This document shows, piece after piece, positions 42,616 to 51,242 of a stretch of DNA of 64,000 nt. The stretch spans positions 4,786,001 through 4,850,000 of the forward strand of contig NZ_CP090557.1 in NCBI RefSeq assembly GCF_021484805.1, written 5' to 3'. Below the pieces are notes generated by a model that saw nothing but the letters and a program-made list of their open reading frames with translations, did not search any database and was not told the origin of the DNA. Position 1 is the first letter of the stretch. Each line of letters begins with the position of its first letter. This DNA is from Tellurirhabdus bombi (GTDB lineage Bacteria; Bacteroidota; Bacteroidia; Cytophagales; Spirosomataceae). Position numbers and translations under genes: made by a program.

Positions 42616-44886
42616 ATGAAAAGAATCGTCTCTCTATTGTTGAGTGCCATTTGCATTTCCATAGCCACGCACGGCCAGGAAGCACTAAACTTAAATTTTG
42701 AACGCCTCGACTCTCAAACCGGCAAACCTGCCGACTGGCATAAGTCTGGTTCCGATGGCTTTTCCACGACGCTCGACTCCACCGTCAAACACGGAGGCAA
42801 ATACGCTTACCGGGTTCAATCGCCTGCCAAAATGCAGAAAGGCCACTTCTCGGCACCTACTTTTCTGGTTCCGGCTAAATACGCGGGTAAAGAAATTGAG
42901 TTGAAGGGCTACGTTAAAACCGAGAATGTTACTGATGGCTGGGCAGGCTTGTGGCTGCGCATTGATGGCGACGATCGGGCACTGGAATTCGACAACATGG
43001 AAAAGCGAGGCATCACCGGCAGCACCGACTGGAAACAATACAGCATCAAACTAAAACTTCCCGATGAAGCCAAAAAAATTGTGTTTGGTGGAATTCTGGC
43101 GGCTAACGGAACGATGTGGATTGATGATTTAACGCTGATGATTGATGGCGAAGACTTAAGTAAGACAAAACCTAAAATCGAAAAGTTAACGAAAGCGCAA
43201 CTGGATACTACCTTTCGCAATGGCTCGGGCCTTTCTTTTTCCACGCTAACCGCGCAGCAGATTGACAATTTAACCGCTTTGGGACACATTTGGGGGTTTC
43301 TGAAATACCACCATCCGGCCGTGGCCGACGGCAATTACAACTGGGACTTTGAGTTGTTCCGCGTGCTGCCTAAAGTTCTGAACGCCCGCTCTGTCAATGA
43401 ACGAAGCACTACTTTGTCGCAATGGATTGATCAATTAGGACCTTTGCCGTCGGGTAAGAGGCTCGACACGGCATCGGTAAAAAAGGCATTCCTGAAACCG
43501 GATTTACGCTGGATTGCCGACCGGAAAGTGGTGTCGGATGCGCTGGCTCAACGGCTCAGCTCGGTTTACAAAGCCCGCAACCAAGGTGCGAATTATTACA
43601 TCAGCATGGACAAAAATATTGGCAATCCGGTGATCAAAAACGAGGAGAGTTACGCCAAAATGACCTACCCAGATGCTGGTTTTCGCTTGCTCAGCCTTTA
43701 CCGATACTGGAACTTGATTACGTATTTCTTCCCGTACCGGCATTTGATAAAAGAAGATTGGAATGCCGTCTTAACTGAGTTTATTCCTAAATTTTCGACT
43801 GCTGGCAATGTACAGGAATACACCTTGGCCAATCTGCAACTTATAGGCCGTATCCACGATACACACGCCAACATCTGGGGTAAGAATGACGCTTTGGAGC
43901 GCTGGCGGGGAGCCTACGTGTCGCCTGTTCAGGTGAAATTTGCCGAGGGGAAGGCCGTGGTGACGGGTTACTACAACGATTCATTGGGCCGTATATCGGG
44001 CCTGCAACGCGGCGATGTTATTGCAAAAATTGACGGCAAGCCAGTTCCAGCGCTGCTAGACGAACTTTTTCCGTTTTACCCTGCATCCAACCGTCCTACC
44101 CAGCTGCGTGATATTGCCCGTAGTTTGCTGCGTGGCAACAACCCAACTGTACAAATAGAAGGCACACGAAATGGACAGCCGTTGACTGTCGAATTAAAGC
44201 GGGCAAAAATGGGAAGCATTGCCCTAAACAATGCCAGCGATTATTCCAGTTACCCACAAGACAGCAGTTATCGGATACTTAGCGATTCGATTGGCTATGT
44301 TTTTCCCGGAAAAATTAAAAATACTCAAGTTCCAAAAATCCGAAATGCCTTTAAAAACGTAAAAGGAATAGTAGTCGATTTACGCTGTTATCCGTCTGAA
44401 TTTATCGTTTTTACTTTGGGGAGCTTTTTTCACACGAGTCCAACGCCTTTTGTTAAGTTCACAGCGGGTGACGTGGCTAATCCAGGTTTGTTTACGTGGG
44501 GTCCTGAGTTAAAAGTAGGCTCCCGGGGCGTACCGAATTTTGACCGAAAGGTGGTGATCCTGATTAATGAATTAACCCAAAGTCAGGCAGAATACACGAC
44601 GATGGCGTTCAGGGCGGCTCCAAACGTTACCGTTATAGGCAGTCAAACGGCTGGTGCAGATGGGAACGTATCCGGTTTTCAATTACCTGGCGGATTGTAT
44701 ACGATGTTTAGTGGTATTGGCGTTTATTATCCCGATGGACGTGAAACACAGCGCATTGGCATTGTGCCTGATGTAGAGGTAAAGCCAACGATCAAGGGCA
44801 TTCAGGAAGGGCGCGATGAGTTACTTGAAAAAGCACTTGATTTACTTAATCAGCCAAAAGAAACGGCCCAGCATAAAGCAAAGTAA
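42616..44886 (+). CDS. S41-family (C-terminal processing type) peptidase with N-terminal beta-sandwich domain
   Basis: 756 residues. Signal peptide (IVSLLLSAICISIATHGQ), a carbohydrate-binding-module-like beta domain (about 20-170), a helical S41 N-terminal segment (LGHIWGFLKYHHPAV), a PDZ domain (YNDSLGRISGLQRGDVIAKIDGKPV) and the protease core with IVVDLRCYPSEF and the nucleophile motif ELTQSQAEY (Ser656), then GADGNVSGFQLPGG. Exported, probably periplasmic or surface-bound. It stands alone, about 110 bases after mutB. Substrates unknown. Confidence 0.9.
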   Translation: MKRIVSLLLSAICISIATHGQEALNLNFERLDSQTGKPADWHKSGSDGFSTTLDSTVKHGGKYAYRVQSPAKMQKGHFSAPTFLVPAKYAGKEIELKGYVKTENVTDGWAGLWLRIDGDDRALEFDNMEKRGITGSTDWKQYSIKLKLPDEAKKIVFGGILAANGTMWIDDLTLMIDGEDLSKTKPKIEKLTKAQLDTTFRNGSGLSFSTLTAQQIDNLTALGHIWGFLKYHHPAVADGNYNWDFELFRVLPKVLNARSVNERSTTLSQWIDQLGPLPSGKRLDTASVKKAFLKPDLRWIADRKVVSDALAQRLSSVYKARNQGANYYISMDKNIGNPVIKNEESYAKMTYPDAGFRLLSLYRYWNLITYFFPYRHLIKEDWNAVLTEFIPKFSTAGNVQEYTLANLQLIGRIHDTHANIWGKNDALERWRGAYVSPVQVKFAEGKAVVTGYYNDSLGRISGLQRGDVIAKIDGKPVPALLDELFPFYPASNRPTQLRDIARSLLRGNNPTVQIEGTRNGQPLTVELKRAKMGSIALNNASDYSSYPQDSSYRILSDSIGYVFPGKIKNTQVPKIRNAFKNVKGIVVDLRCYPSEFIVFTLGSFFHTSPTPFVKFTAGDVANPGLFTWGPELKVGSRGVPNFDRKVVILINELTQSQAEYTTMAFRAAPNVTVIGSQTAGADGNVSGFQLPGGLYTMFSGIGVYYPDGRETQRIGIVPDVEVKPTIKGIQEGRDELLEKALDLLNQPKETAQHKAK

Positions 44887-45061
44887 CTCATTTTACGTTT
44901 ACCCTATAAATTTCTGTTTACGCACGGTCTGATTTTCTCATTATTCGGCATTAAAAAAGGGGATTTTATTTGCACACATCTATCATTCATCTTTTAATTA
45001 AAATCTAATAATAATTTCTGTTCAAGGTAATTGTTCTGGAATCTTTAAGGTTCTTGTTATG

Positions 45062-45087
45062 ACTTTTCATACAAAGTTTTATTTTTG
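45062..45087 (+). promoter_or_regulatory. Candidate promoter of the HxlR gene
   Basis: A perfect TATTTTTG lies at 45080-45087, with a TTG about 23 bases upstream of it. The ATG at 45153 is about 65 bases further on. The whole spacer 44887-45152 is AT-rich and has no other visible feature. Confidence 0.5.
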
Positions 45088-45152
45088 TCATTCCCTAATC
45101 ATAACAACCTACTAATCAGCCAATTACCTACCAAATAGTAAGTAAACCCCGA

Positions 45153-45488
45153 ATGATAGAAAAGCAGAACAGTACTAATCTTGAAGCTATTGCTAATCAA
45201 CAGATTATCAAAAAATCTGTTGATTTAATCTGTGGCAAATGGCGCCTGGCCGTTATAAATTTGCTTAGAAGAGATACACTGCGTTATGGCGAAATCAAGC
45301 GCCTTATCCCAGATATCAGTGAGAAAGTTCTCGTGCAGGAGCTAAAAAATTTGGTAGAAGTAGGAATACTTACAAAAAAGTCATTCAGTGAAATTCCACC
45401 CCGTGTTGAATATACAATAACCGAGAAAGGACGTAGAATTTTACCCGTTATTGACTTGCTTATCCAAATAGGCCCAAAAATTATTTAA
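45153..45488 (+). CDS. HxlR-family winged-helix transcription regulator
   Basis: 111 residues. The HxlR helix-turn-helix core is clear: ICGKWRLAVINLL, RYGEIKRLIPDISEKVLVQELKNLVEVGIL and VEYTITEKGRRILPVIDLL. Only one cysteine (Cys in ICGKW) is available for redox or electrophile sensing. The usual divergent target gene is not next to it: neighbours are an S41 protease and a LysM protein on the same strand. The base composition is more AT-rich than in neighbouring genes. Confidence 0.88.
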   Translation: MIEKQNSTNLEAIANQQIIKKSVDLICGKWRLAVINLLRRDTLRYGEIKRLIPDISEKVLVQELKNLVEVGILTKKSFSEIPPRVEYTITEKGRRILPVIDLLIQIGPKII

Positions 45489-45541
45489 TTCTAACGTCGA
45501 AAGTCAGTGACAGCAAGTTACTGACTTTCGACGTTAGAATT
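45487..45541 (+). terminator. 22-bp perfect stem-loop starting in the HxlR stop codon
   Basis: Arms 45487-45508 and 45520-45541 are exact reverse complements, with an 11-base loop. The first arm begins within the stop codon (45486-45488). A short T/A-rich tail follows, with no long T run. Confidence 0.6.
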
Positions 45542-45883
45542 CGTTAAAAAGCTATTGACCAACCCATTAGCCTAAGTTAGCTTTCTAGTCCGTTGCTACG
45601 TTTTCTTCCTTTCCGAATGCTCTCCGCTTTCTTGCCTTCCCGAACTCAATTCTTTAATTAGTTTCAGGCCTACCACCCAGGTAATTTACGTTACTAGTAT
45701 CGTTTAATAAGCACGAGTTGTTACTTTAAATAACAGACTGTAAACTAGATATTTACTCTTAAAATAAGAGTTTTTTAAGAGCAGAAATATTAAATAGTTT
45801 AAACAGTTGGATTGCTTATCTGATTTATCTTTTTTAGGCCTCTATTCGTTTCATGTTTCACATTAACCAACCAAAATCATACA
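45489..45883. other. Long AT-rich spacer before the Kbp-like gene
   Basis: About 395 bases. Beyond the stem-loop it is AT-rich and has no plausible frame. TATCTTTT lies about 55 bases before the ATG at 45884 with a TTG 16 bases ahead of it, a weak promoter match. No repeat of IS type was recognised. Confidence 0.4.
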
Positions 45884-46354
45884 ATGGGACTGTTAAGTTT
45901 CTTTAAAGGCGTAGGGGAGAAAGTTTTCGGTGCAGAGCACCAGACTCCAACTGAACCCGCCAAAGCTGCCGAGGTAGAGCCACTAAAAGCAAGTGCTTTG
46001 TTAAAACACATTCAGTCACTGGGTTTGCCATTTAAAAAACTGACGGTGAAAACCCAAGGCGATAAAGTGACCCTGGAAGGACAAGTAGCCAAACAGGAAG
46101 ATGCGGAGAAAATTGCGTTAGCCGTTGGGAACGTAGAAGGCGTTCATGAAGTAGATAACAACCTGCAAGTTGATGCGCCTGAGCCAGAAGCCCGCTACCA
46201 CGAAGTTAAATCTGGTGATACCCTATCGGCCATTGCCAAGCAAGTTTATGGCGACCCCATGAAATACGGTATTATTTTCGAAGCCAACAAACCAATGTTG
46301 AAAGATCCTGACCTGATTTATCCGGGTCAAATCCTGCGTATTCCGCAGTTGTAA
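45884..46354 (+). CDS. Kbp/YgaU-like BON-LysM protein
   Basis: 156 residues. It matches Escherichia coli Kbp (YgaU) over its full length: GLLSFFKGVGEKVFG at the start, a BON domain (about 35-100, VTLEGQVAKQEDAEKIALAVGNVEGVHEVDN type) and a C-terminal LysM (YHEVKSGDTLSAIAKQVYGDP; IFEANKPMLKDPDLIYPGQILRIP). Kbp is a cytosolic potassium-binding protein; no signal peptide is present here either. A linker of about 20 polar residues replaces part of the Kbp N-terminal region. Confidence 0.92.
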   Translation: MGLLSFFKGVGEKVFGAEHQTPTEPAKAAEVEPLKASALLKHIQSLGLPFKKLTVKTQGDKVTLEGQVAKQEDAEKIALAVGNVEGVHEVDNNLQVDAPEPEARYHEVKSGDTLSAIAKQVYGDPMKYGIIFEANKPMLKDPDLIYPGQILRIPQL

Positions 46355-46375
46355 GACAATTGTTTTTAGTAGGAG

Positions 46376-46418
46376 GGTTGTTTTGCAGCGTATGGCCTCT
46401 GCAAAACAACCTTTTTTT
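46376..46418 (+). terminator. Rho-independent terminator of the Kbp-like gene
   Basis: GGTTGTTTTGCAG (46376-46388) pairs exactly with CTGCAAAACAACC (46399-46411), followed by seven T. Confidence 0.85.
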
Positions 46419-46654
46419 GTGCTTTCACTTTCTCGATGCCGCCTGGCACAAATCAAAAGTAATTTTCAAACGCGAACTCATTCTTTCTGCTTTGAATAGG
46501 CCGTAAATCACCGAAAAGGTTTGCAATCTGGTAATTACTACGCATGGATTTTTAGCGTAATCTTAGCAATTTTACGGAAGGACTTTCTCCTGGAAAGCCT
46601 ACCCCTCTATAAGCTTGTAAAAATTGTTAGAAAAAAGTCGCCAGACGAGTTATT

Positions 46655-48577
46655 ATGGCTAAAAAAACACCCAAACCATCGGTCAATAAACCGATTGTCC
46701 GTGCTACGCCGAATGGCACAGCGCCGAAAAGCCGGACGGTAAATCCAATTTCCTCACCCTCTGAAACGCTAAAACGCCAAGCTCCCGTGGCCCCGCCGGA
46801 GCCACTCGATCCGCGCCCCATCCAACCCTTATGGGGAACGTTGGTGGCTGCCGTAGCTTTCGCGTTGTATATCAATACGTTTCAGAATGGGCTTGCGCTA
46901 GACGATATTGCGGCGATCACTCAGAATCTGTTTGTTCAAAAAGGAATTGAAGGCATTCCCGATCTGCTTCGAACCGAATTCTGGCACTTCAGCAATATTT
47001 CGCTCGGCTACTACCGGCCCCTAGCCCTGATTTCCTTTGCACTTGAAAAAGAGTATTTTAACGCAGACCCGCACATTAGCCACATCATCAACGCCGTTAT
47101 TTATGCGTTGACGGGGTTTTCACTGATTATCCTTTTGCAGAAATGGTTACCTGGCCGCACGGTGTTTACAACGCTCATCGCCTTGTTATTTGTGGCCCAC
47201 CCTATTCATACGGAAGTGGTGGCTAACATAAAAAGCCGCGACGAAATGCTTAGTTTCCTGTTTATGACATTTGTGCTCCTGACCTACTGGAAGTACCTGG
47301 AAACCAAACAAATCGGCTGGGTTATTTTTTCTGCCTTCTGGATGTACCTGACCTACTTGTCTAAGGAATCCTCCCTGGTTGGTCTGGGCTTGATTGTGAT
47401 CATGCAATACACCTTTGCCCGCAAAAATTTCTGGATCTCTTTGCTGAATATCTGGCCTTACATCCTGGTAACCGCTTTGTTCTTCTGGCAGAAAAAACTC
47501 ATGATCGGCACGCTGAGTGGCAATCCGCCTGTCGATTGGGCCAACTACCCATACGCCATTGAGCAAACGAAATTCCTGACTACGTTCAAATTTTTTGCGC
47601 ATTACCTCCAGTTACTTCTTGTTCCCTTTAATCTGTCTTATGACTACTCCTACAACGTCATTCCGTCTGGCCGCTGGAACGATGGGGTAACCTGGTTTGG
47701 TTTGCTTTCTTTTGCCGGATTGGTTTGGTTAGCCTGGAAAGGTTTCTGGAAACGAAGCATATGGGGCTTCGGGCTAGCCTGGATGTTTATTACGATGGCC
47801 CCTGGACTGGGTTTTGTTTTTTCTCGGGGCGGTATTTTGGCCGAACGCTTTCTGTATTCACCCGTGTTGGGGTTCGTGCTTGCCGCGCTGGCCGCACTGG
47901 ATTTACTCCTGGAAAAGCGCATGAACTTTGCGGAAGAAACGCCCGTTTTAAAGCGCTATGGCGTTATGATTGGTCTATGCATTGCCGTTACGGCTCTGTT
48001 TAGCTTTCGAACTATTTCCCGGAATGAAGACTGGAAAGACAATTTTACTTTGTTTAATAGCGGCCTGAAATACGCGGATAACAGTTGCCAGGTTCACCGA
48101 CACGTGGCCAACGAGTGGATCAATAAATGCCAGAGCGAAAAAGACCCGAAACTAAAGCGTAAATACTTTGATCTGGCTATTGGGCACCTACGCCGCTCGA
48201 CCGAGATTTACCCCGGCTTCGGTGAAGCTTATTTTTCGATGGCTTATTCGTACCAGCGACTAATTCCTAATATCGACTCGGCGATTTACTTCTATAAACA
48301 AACGATCCGGGCTTCATCGGCCTACGCGCCTGCTTACAATAATTTAGGGGTTATCTACCAGGATCGACGTCGTTATCATCTGGCCTCGCACTATTTCTTT
48401 ATGTCTACCCGCGTTAATCCGGCTTATCAGGATGGCATGAATAACTATCTAGCGCTTAAAAATCAGCTCAAACTTGATGTACAGATTTTGCCCGATAGCT
48501 TACAATATGAAGGAGTAAATCAAATTATGGCCAATTCGCCGACACCTATACCAACAGTGCAATTGCCTAAATTCTAG
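46655..48577 (+). CDS. TMTC/GT39-like membrane glycosyltransferase with TPR tail
   Basis: 640 residues. A basic, proline-rich cytosolic start (1-60) is followed by about ten membrane helices and then a soluble TPR-like tail (about 470-620: IGHLRRSTEIYPGFGEAYFSMAYSYQ; YAPAYNNLGVIYQDRRRYHLASHYFFM). The first loop has LALDDIAAI, which could supply the paired acidic motif of GT-C enzymes, and HPIHTEVVANIKSRDEMLS resembles the TMTC/PMT region. It probably transfers a sugar from a lipid carrier on the periplasmic side; acceptor unknown. It is transcribed alone and ends at a bidirectional terminator. Confidence 0.75.
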   Translation: MAKKTPKPSVNKPIVRATPNGTAPKSRTVNPISSPSETLKRQAPVAPPEPLDPRPIQPLWGTLVAAVAFALYINTFQNGLALDDIAAITQNLFVQKGIEGIPDLLRTEFWHFSNISLGYYRPLALISFALEKEYFNADPHISHIINAVIYALTGFSLIILLQKWLPGRTVFTTLIALLFVAHPIHTEVVANIKSRDEMLSFLFMTFVLLTYWKYLETKQIGWVIFSAFWMYLTYLSKESSLVGLGLIVIMQYTFARKNFWISLLNIWPYILVTALFFWQKKLMIGTLSGNPPVDWANYPYAIEQTKFLTTFKFFAHYLQLLLVPFNLSYDYSYNVIPSGRWNDGVTWFGLLSFAGLVWLAWKGFWKRSIWGFGLAWMFITMAPGLGFVFSRGGILAERFLYSPVLGFVLAALAALDLLLEKRMNFAEETPVLKRYGVMIGLCIAVTALFSFRTISRNEDWKDNFTLFNSGLKYADNSCQVHRHVANEWINKCQSEKDPKLKRKYFDLAIGHLRRSTEIYPGFGEAYFSMAYSYQRLIPNIDSAIYFYKQTIRASSAYAPAYNNLGVIYQDRRRYHLASHYFFMSTRVNPAYQDGMNNYLALKNQLKLDVQILPDSLQYEGVNQIMANSPTPIPTVQLPKF

Positions 48578-48592
48578 TCGTACACCTGATTC

Positions 48593-48626
48593 ATCAAAAA
48601 AGGGCCTTTTCAGGCCCTTTTTTGAT
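48593..48626. terminator. Bidirectional terminator
   Basis: ATCAAAAAAGGGCC (48593-48606) and GGCCCTTTTTTGAT (48613-48626) form a perfect 14-bp stem with T runs on both strands. It serves the convergent TMTC-like gene and rny. Confidence 0.9.
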
Positions 48627-48649
48627 AGCATAATTTACTGCGTTAGTGC

Positions 48650-50218
48650 TTATTTCGCATAAGCTACCGCGCGCATTTCGCGAATCACCGTTACTTTAAT
48701 TTGTCCGGGGTACTGCATTTCTTTCTCAATTTTTTGAGAAATATCGAATGAAAGCGTATTGGCTTTTTCGTCCGTTACGTTCTCGGCATCCACCATAACC
48801 CGTAGTTCACGGCCCGCCTGAATGGCATAACACTTCGTCACACCGGGGAAATTCAAAGCCAATTCTTCCAGTTCTTTCAAACGTTTGATATACGATTCCA
48901 TCATCTCACGCCGCGCTCCGGGACGTGAACCAGAAATGGCATCACAAACCTGCACAAGCGGCGAAATCATGCTCGTCATCTCGATCTCGTCGTGGTGAGC
49001 ACCGATGGCGTTACACACTTCCGGATGCTCTTTGTACTTTTTCGCCATTTCCATCCCCAGAATGGCGTGGGGAAGCTCAGCCTCTTCGTGCCAGACTTTA
49101 CCAATATCGTGCAACAATCCGGCGCGTTTAGCCAGCTTCGCATTTAATCCTAGCTCGGCAGCCATTGTGGCGCAAAGCTTAGCCACTTCCCGGGAGTGCT
49201 GGAGTAGGTTCTGGCCGTAGGAAGACCGGAAACGCATCCGGCCAATCATCTTAATCAGTTCAGGATGAAGGCCGTGAATGCCTAAATCAATGACAGTTCG
49301 TTCACCGATTTCGACAATCTCATCTTCAATATTTTTGCGGGTTTTGGCAACAACTTCCTCAATTCGGGCTGGGTGAATACGGCCATCCTGAACGAGACGG
49401 TGCAGTGATAGACGCGCAATTTCGCGACGAACCGGATCAAAACCTGAAATAATGATGGCTTCGGGCGTATCATCGACGATGATCTCAACGCCGGTAGCGG
49501 CTTCCAGCGCCCGGATGTTGCGGCCTTCCCGGCCGATAACTTTCCCTTTAATATCGTCGGATTCGATGTTAAACACCGACACGCAGTTTTCGATAGCGTG
49601 TTCAGTAGCCGTCCGCTGAATGGTTTCAATTACCACTTTTTTGGCTTCTTTCGTCGCGGTCAGCTTGGCTTCTTCAACGATGCTTTTCACGTACGAAGAC
49701 GCTCTTGAATCGGCTTCAGCCTTTAGTGCATCGATGAGTTGATCGCGTGCCTGCTCGGCGGTCAGGTTAGCAATTTTTTCGAGGGCTTCTACCTGCTGCT
49801 GGCGCATACGCTCCGCTTCTTCCCGCCGTTTAGTAATGGCTTCCTGTTGCTGAGCGAGTTGGTTTTTGAGTTGGTCGAGTTCCTGTTCTTTCCGTTTCTG
49901 CTGATCGCCCATCTGCTGAAGCTGCTGTTCCCGTTGTTTCAGCTTCGATTCGTTCGTGATGAGGATGTTTTTCTTTTTGTTTACTTCTTCCTCAAATTCA
50001 CCCTTTAGCCTCAGGTATTTCTCCTTTGCCTCCAGAATCCGGTCTTTTTTAATGTTTTCGGCCGTTTGTTCCGCATTTTTTATTATGTCAGCCGCCCTAG
50101 ACCTAGCATCTTCTTCTCGTCTGCTGAATGTCCGGATCAGGAGCTTCCAGCCGATAAAGATGCCAACCCCAACAGCAATTACATCGGACAAAATAATCAT
50201 CCAATAGTTGATCTGCAT
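48650..50218 (-). CDS. rny: Ribonuclease Y
   Basis: 522 residues from the ATG at 50218 ([24 protein letters not shown], giving the membrane anchor at once); the frame is open 12 codons further. A long coiled coil (about 30-200), a KH domain ([24 protein letters not shown]), an HD hydrolase domain ([24 protein letters not shown]) and a conserved C-terminal tail ([25 protein letters not shown]). It starts mRNA decay by endonucleolytic cuts at the membrane. Confidence 0.97.
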   Translation of the reverse strand: MQINYWMIILSDVIAVGVGIFIGWKLLIRTFSRREEDARSRAADIIKNAEQTAENIKKDRILEAKEKYLRLKGEFEEEVNKKKNILITNESKLKQREQQLQQMGDQQKRKEQELDQLKNQLAQQQEAITKRREEAERMRQQQVEALEKIANLTAEQARDQLIDALKAEADSRASSYVKSIVEEAKLTATKEAKKVVIETIQRTATEHAIENCVSVFNIESDDIKGKVIGREGRNIRALEAATGVEIIVDDTPEAIIISGFDPVRREIARLSLHRLVQDGRIHPARIEEVVAKTRKNIEDEIVEIGERTVIDLGIHGLHPELIKMIGRMRFRSSYGQNLLQHSREVAKLCATMAAELGLNAKLAKRAGLLHDIGKVWHEEAELPHAILGMEMAKKYKEHPEVCNAIGAHHDEIEMTSMISPLVQVCDAISGSRPGARREMMESYIKRLKELEELALNFPGVTKCYAIQAGRELRVMVDAENVTDEKANTLSFDISQKIEKEMQYPGQIKVTVIREMRAVAYAK

Positions 50219-50254
50219 CTTAGTATCTGTTTGTGTGAAACATATAGTTATCAC

Positions 50255-50345
50255 AGACGACTAATATGCCGAACATGAAGCACGATACTGCGGCCCGCAT
50301 GTACCCTTGTTTCTGGCTATGCACTCTGTTATGGCATTAGCCTTT
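50255..50345 (-). ncRNA. ssrS: Candidate 6S RNA (SsrS) between zapA and rny
   Basis: In the 130-base gap between zapA and rny the minus strand folds with a closing stem CUAAUGCC (50333-50340) to GGCAUAUUAG (50261-50270, two-base bulge), and an inner ACAUG/CAUGU stem. 6S RNA mimics an open promoter and binds RNA polymerase. I call it from location, since from memory 6S RNA is often placed between zapA and rny in Bacteroidota annotations, plus the fold; sequence identity to the family was not checked. Boundaries are approximate. Confidence 0.4.
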
Positions 50346-50348
50346 CAT

Positions 50349-50639
50349 TCAGGGAGTTATAACAGAAGTTACAAGTTTATCCAAACGCGAAATACGCTCG
50401 GTGACCATGGTTTGTAACTGGTCTTTATACTCATCCCCTTTTAATTGGGCTACAATACTATCAATAGCAACCATAGTCAGAATATCCTGATCTTCCCGGA
50501 AGCCTCTTTCACGATACAGCCGCATTCGCTCGTTTATTAAACGGCCAGCTTCCCGCAAATAACTTTCCTCCTCGGCCGATACTTTGGCCGGATAGTCACG
50601 CCCGGCAATCCGGACTTTTATGGACAGCACGTCTTCCAT
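50349..50639 (-). CDS. zapA: Cell division protein ZapA
   Basis: 96 residues. ZapA fold: VRIAGRDYPAKVSAEEESYLREAGRLINERM followed by a C-terminal helix for the coiled-coil dimer (LTMVAIDSIVAQLKGDEYKDQL). It binds and bundles FtsZ filaments at mid-cell. It lies between a coiled-coil protein gene upstream and rny downstream, all on one strand. Confidence 0.92.
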   Translation of the reverse strand: MEDVLSIKVRIAGRDYPAKVSAEEESYLREAGRLINERMRLYRERGFREDQDILTMVAIDSIVAQLKGDEYKDQLQTMVTERISRLDKLVTSVITP

Positions 50640-50748
50640 TTGTACGGCTCATGATAGTGACCAATCGGATATTCCGACGGTTCGGTATGTCAACATATTT
50701 ACAGCATTAAAAAAGCCAAAATAGCTGATCTATTGGTGTAACTGCGCG

Positions 50749-51096
50749 TTATGACAAATTTCCCAGATACGTAATACACCGATCCAGTTCGTCAATATAT
50801 ACCGTCAATTTTTGCTTCAATTCGGCAATCGTCTCTGTGTCGTTACGATTGTTATTTACAATCTTAACAAAATTTGTTGACTTAGAAAAAGAAGGAGACA
50901 CAGTCGCCTCTTTTTCTGCTTTCTTCTGCAACTGTTTTATGAGCTGCAAATGTTCAGAATTTTTCTCAGATAAAACTGCATTTTCCTGCTCTAGTTCCAG
51001 AACACGCGCACGGGCAACCTGTACCTCTACCACCAAGCGGGCGATTTTGCTCTCGAAAAAATCCAACTGAGAGAGTAAAGGAAGGTTATTAGCCAT
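50749..51096 (-). CDS. Coiled-coil protein adjacent to zapA (ZapB-like candidate)
   Basis: 115 residues. Heptad-rich coiled coil from about 10 to 62 (LLSQLDFFESKIARLVVEVQVARARVLELEQENAVLSEKN), a polar Asn/Ser-rich linker, then a second helix (ETIAELKQKLTVYIDELDRCITYL). The size and coiled coil resemble ZapB-type division proteins that bridge ZapA-bundled FtsZ to other parts; sequence similarity to ZapB itself is not claimed. The conserved-looking order pheT - this gene - zapA supports a division role. Confidence 0.7.
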   Translation of the reverse strand: MANNLPLLSQLDFFESKIARLVVEVQVARARVLELEQENAVLSEKNSEHLQLIKQLQKKAEKEATVSPSFSKSTNFVKIVNNNRNDTETIAELKQKLTVYIDELDRCITYLGNLS

Positions 51097-51242
51097 AAAC
51101 CCATTGCGTTAGGATAAACCAGAAATCATTTCCTTACAGATGCATAAATTAGTCATTCTGTGTCAATTATGTAGTGTATACTACTGAAAAAATTGAGCTG
51201 TTAGGCCTCTCATTCGTCGCCCTTACTCCTTAACACGATCAC

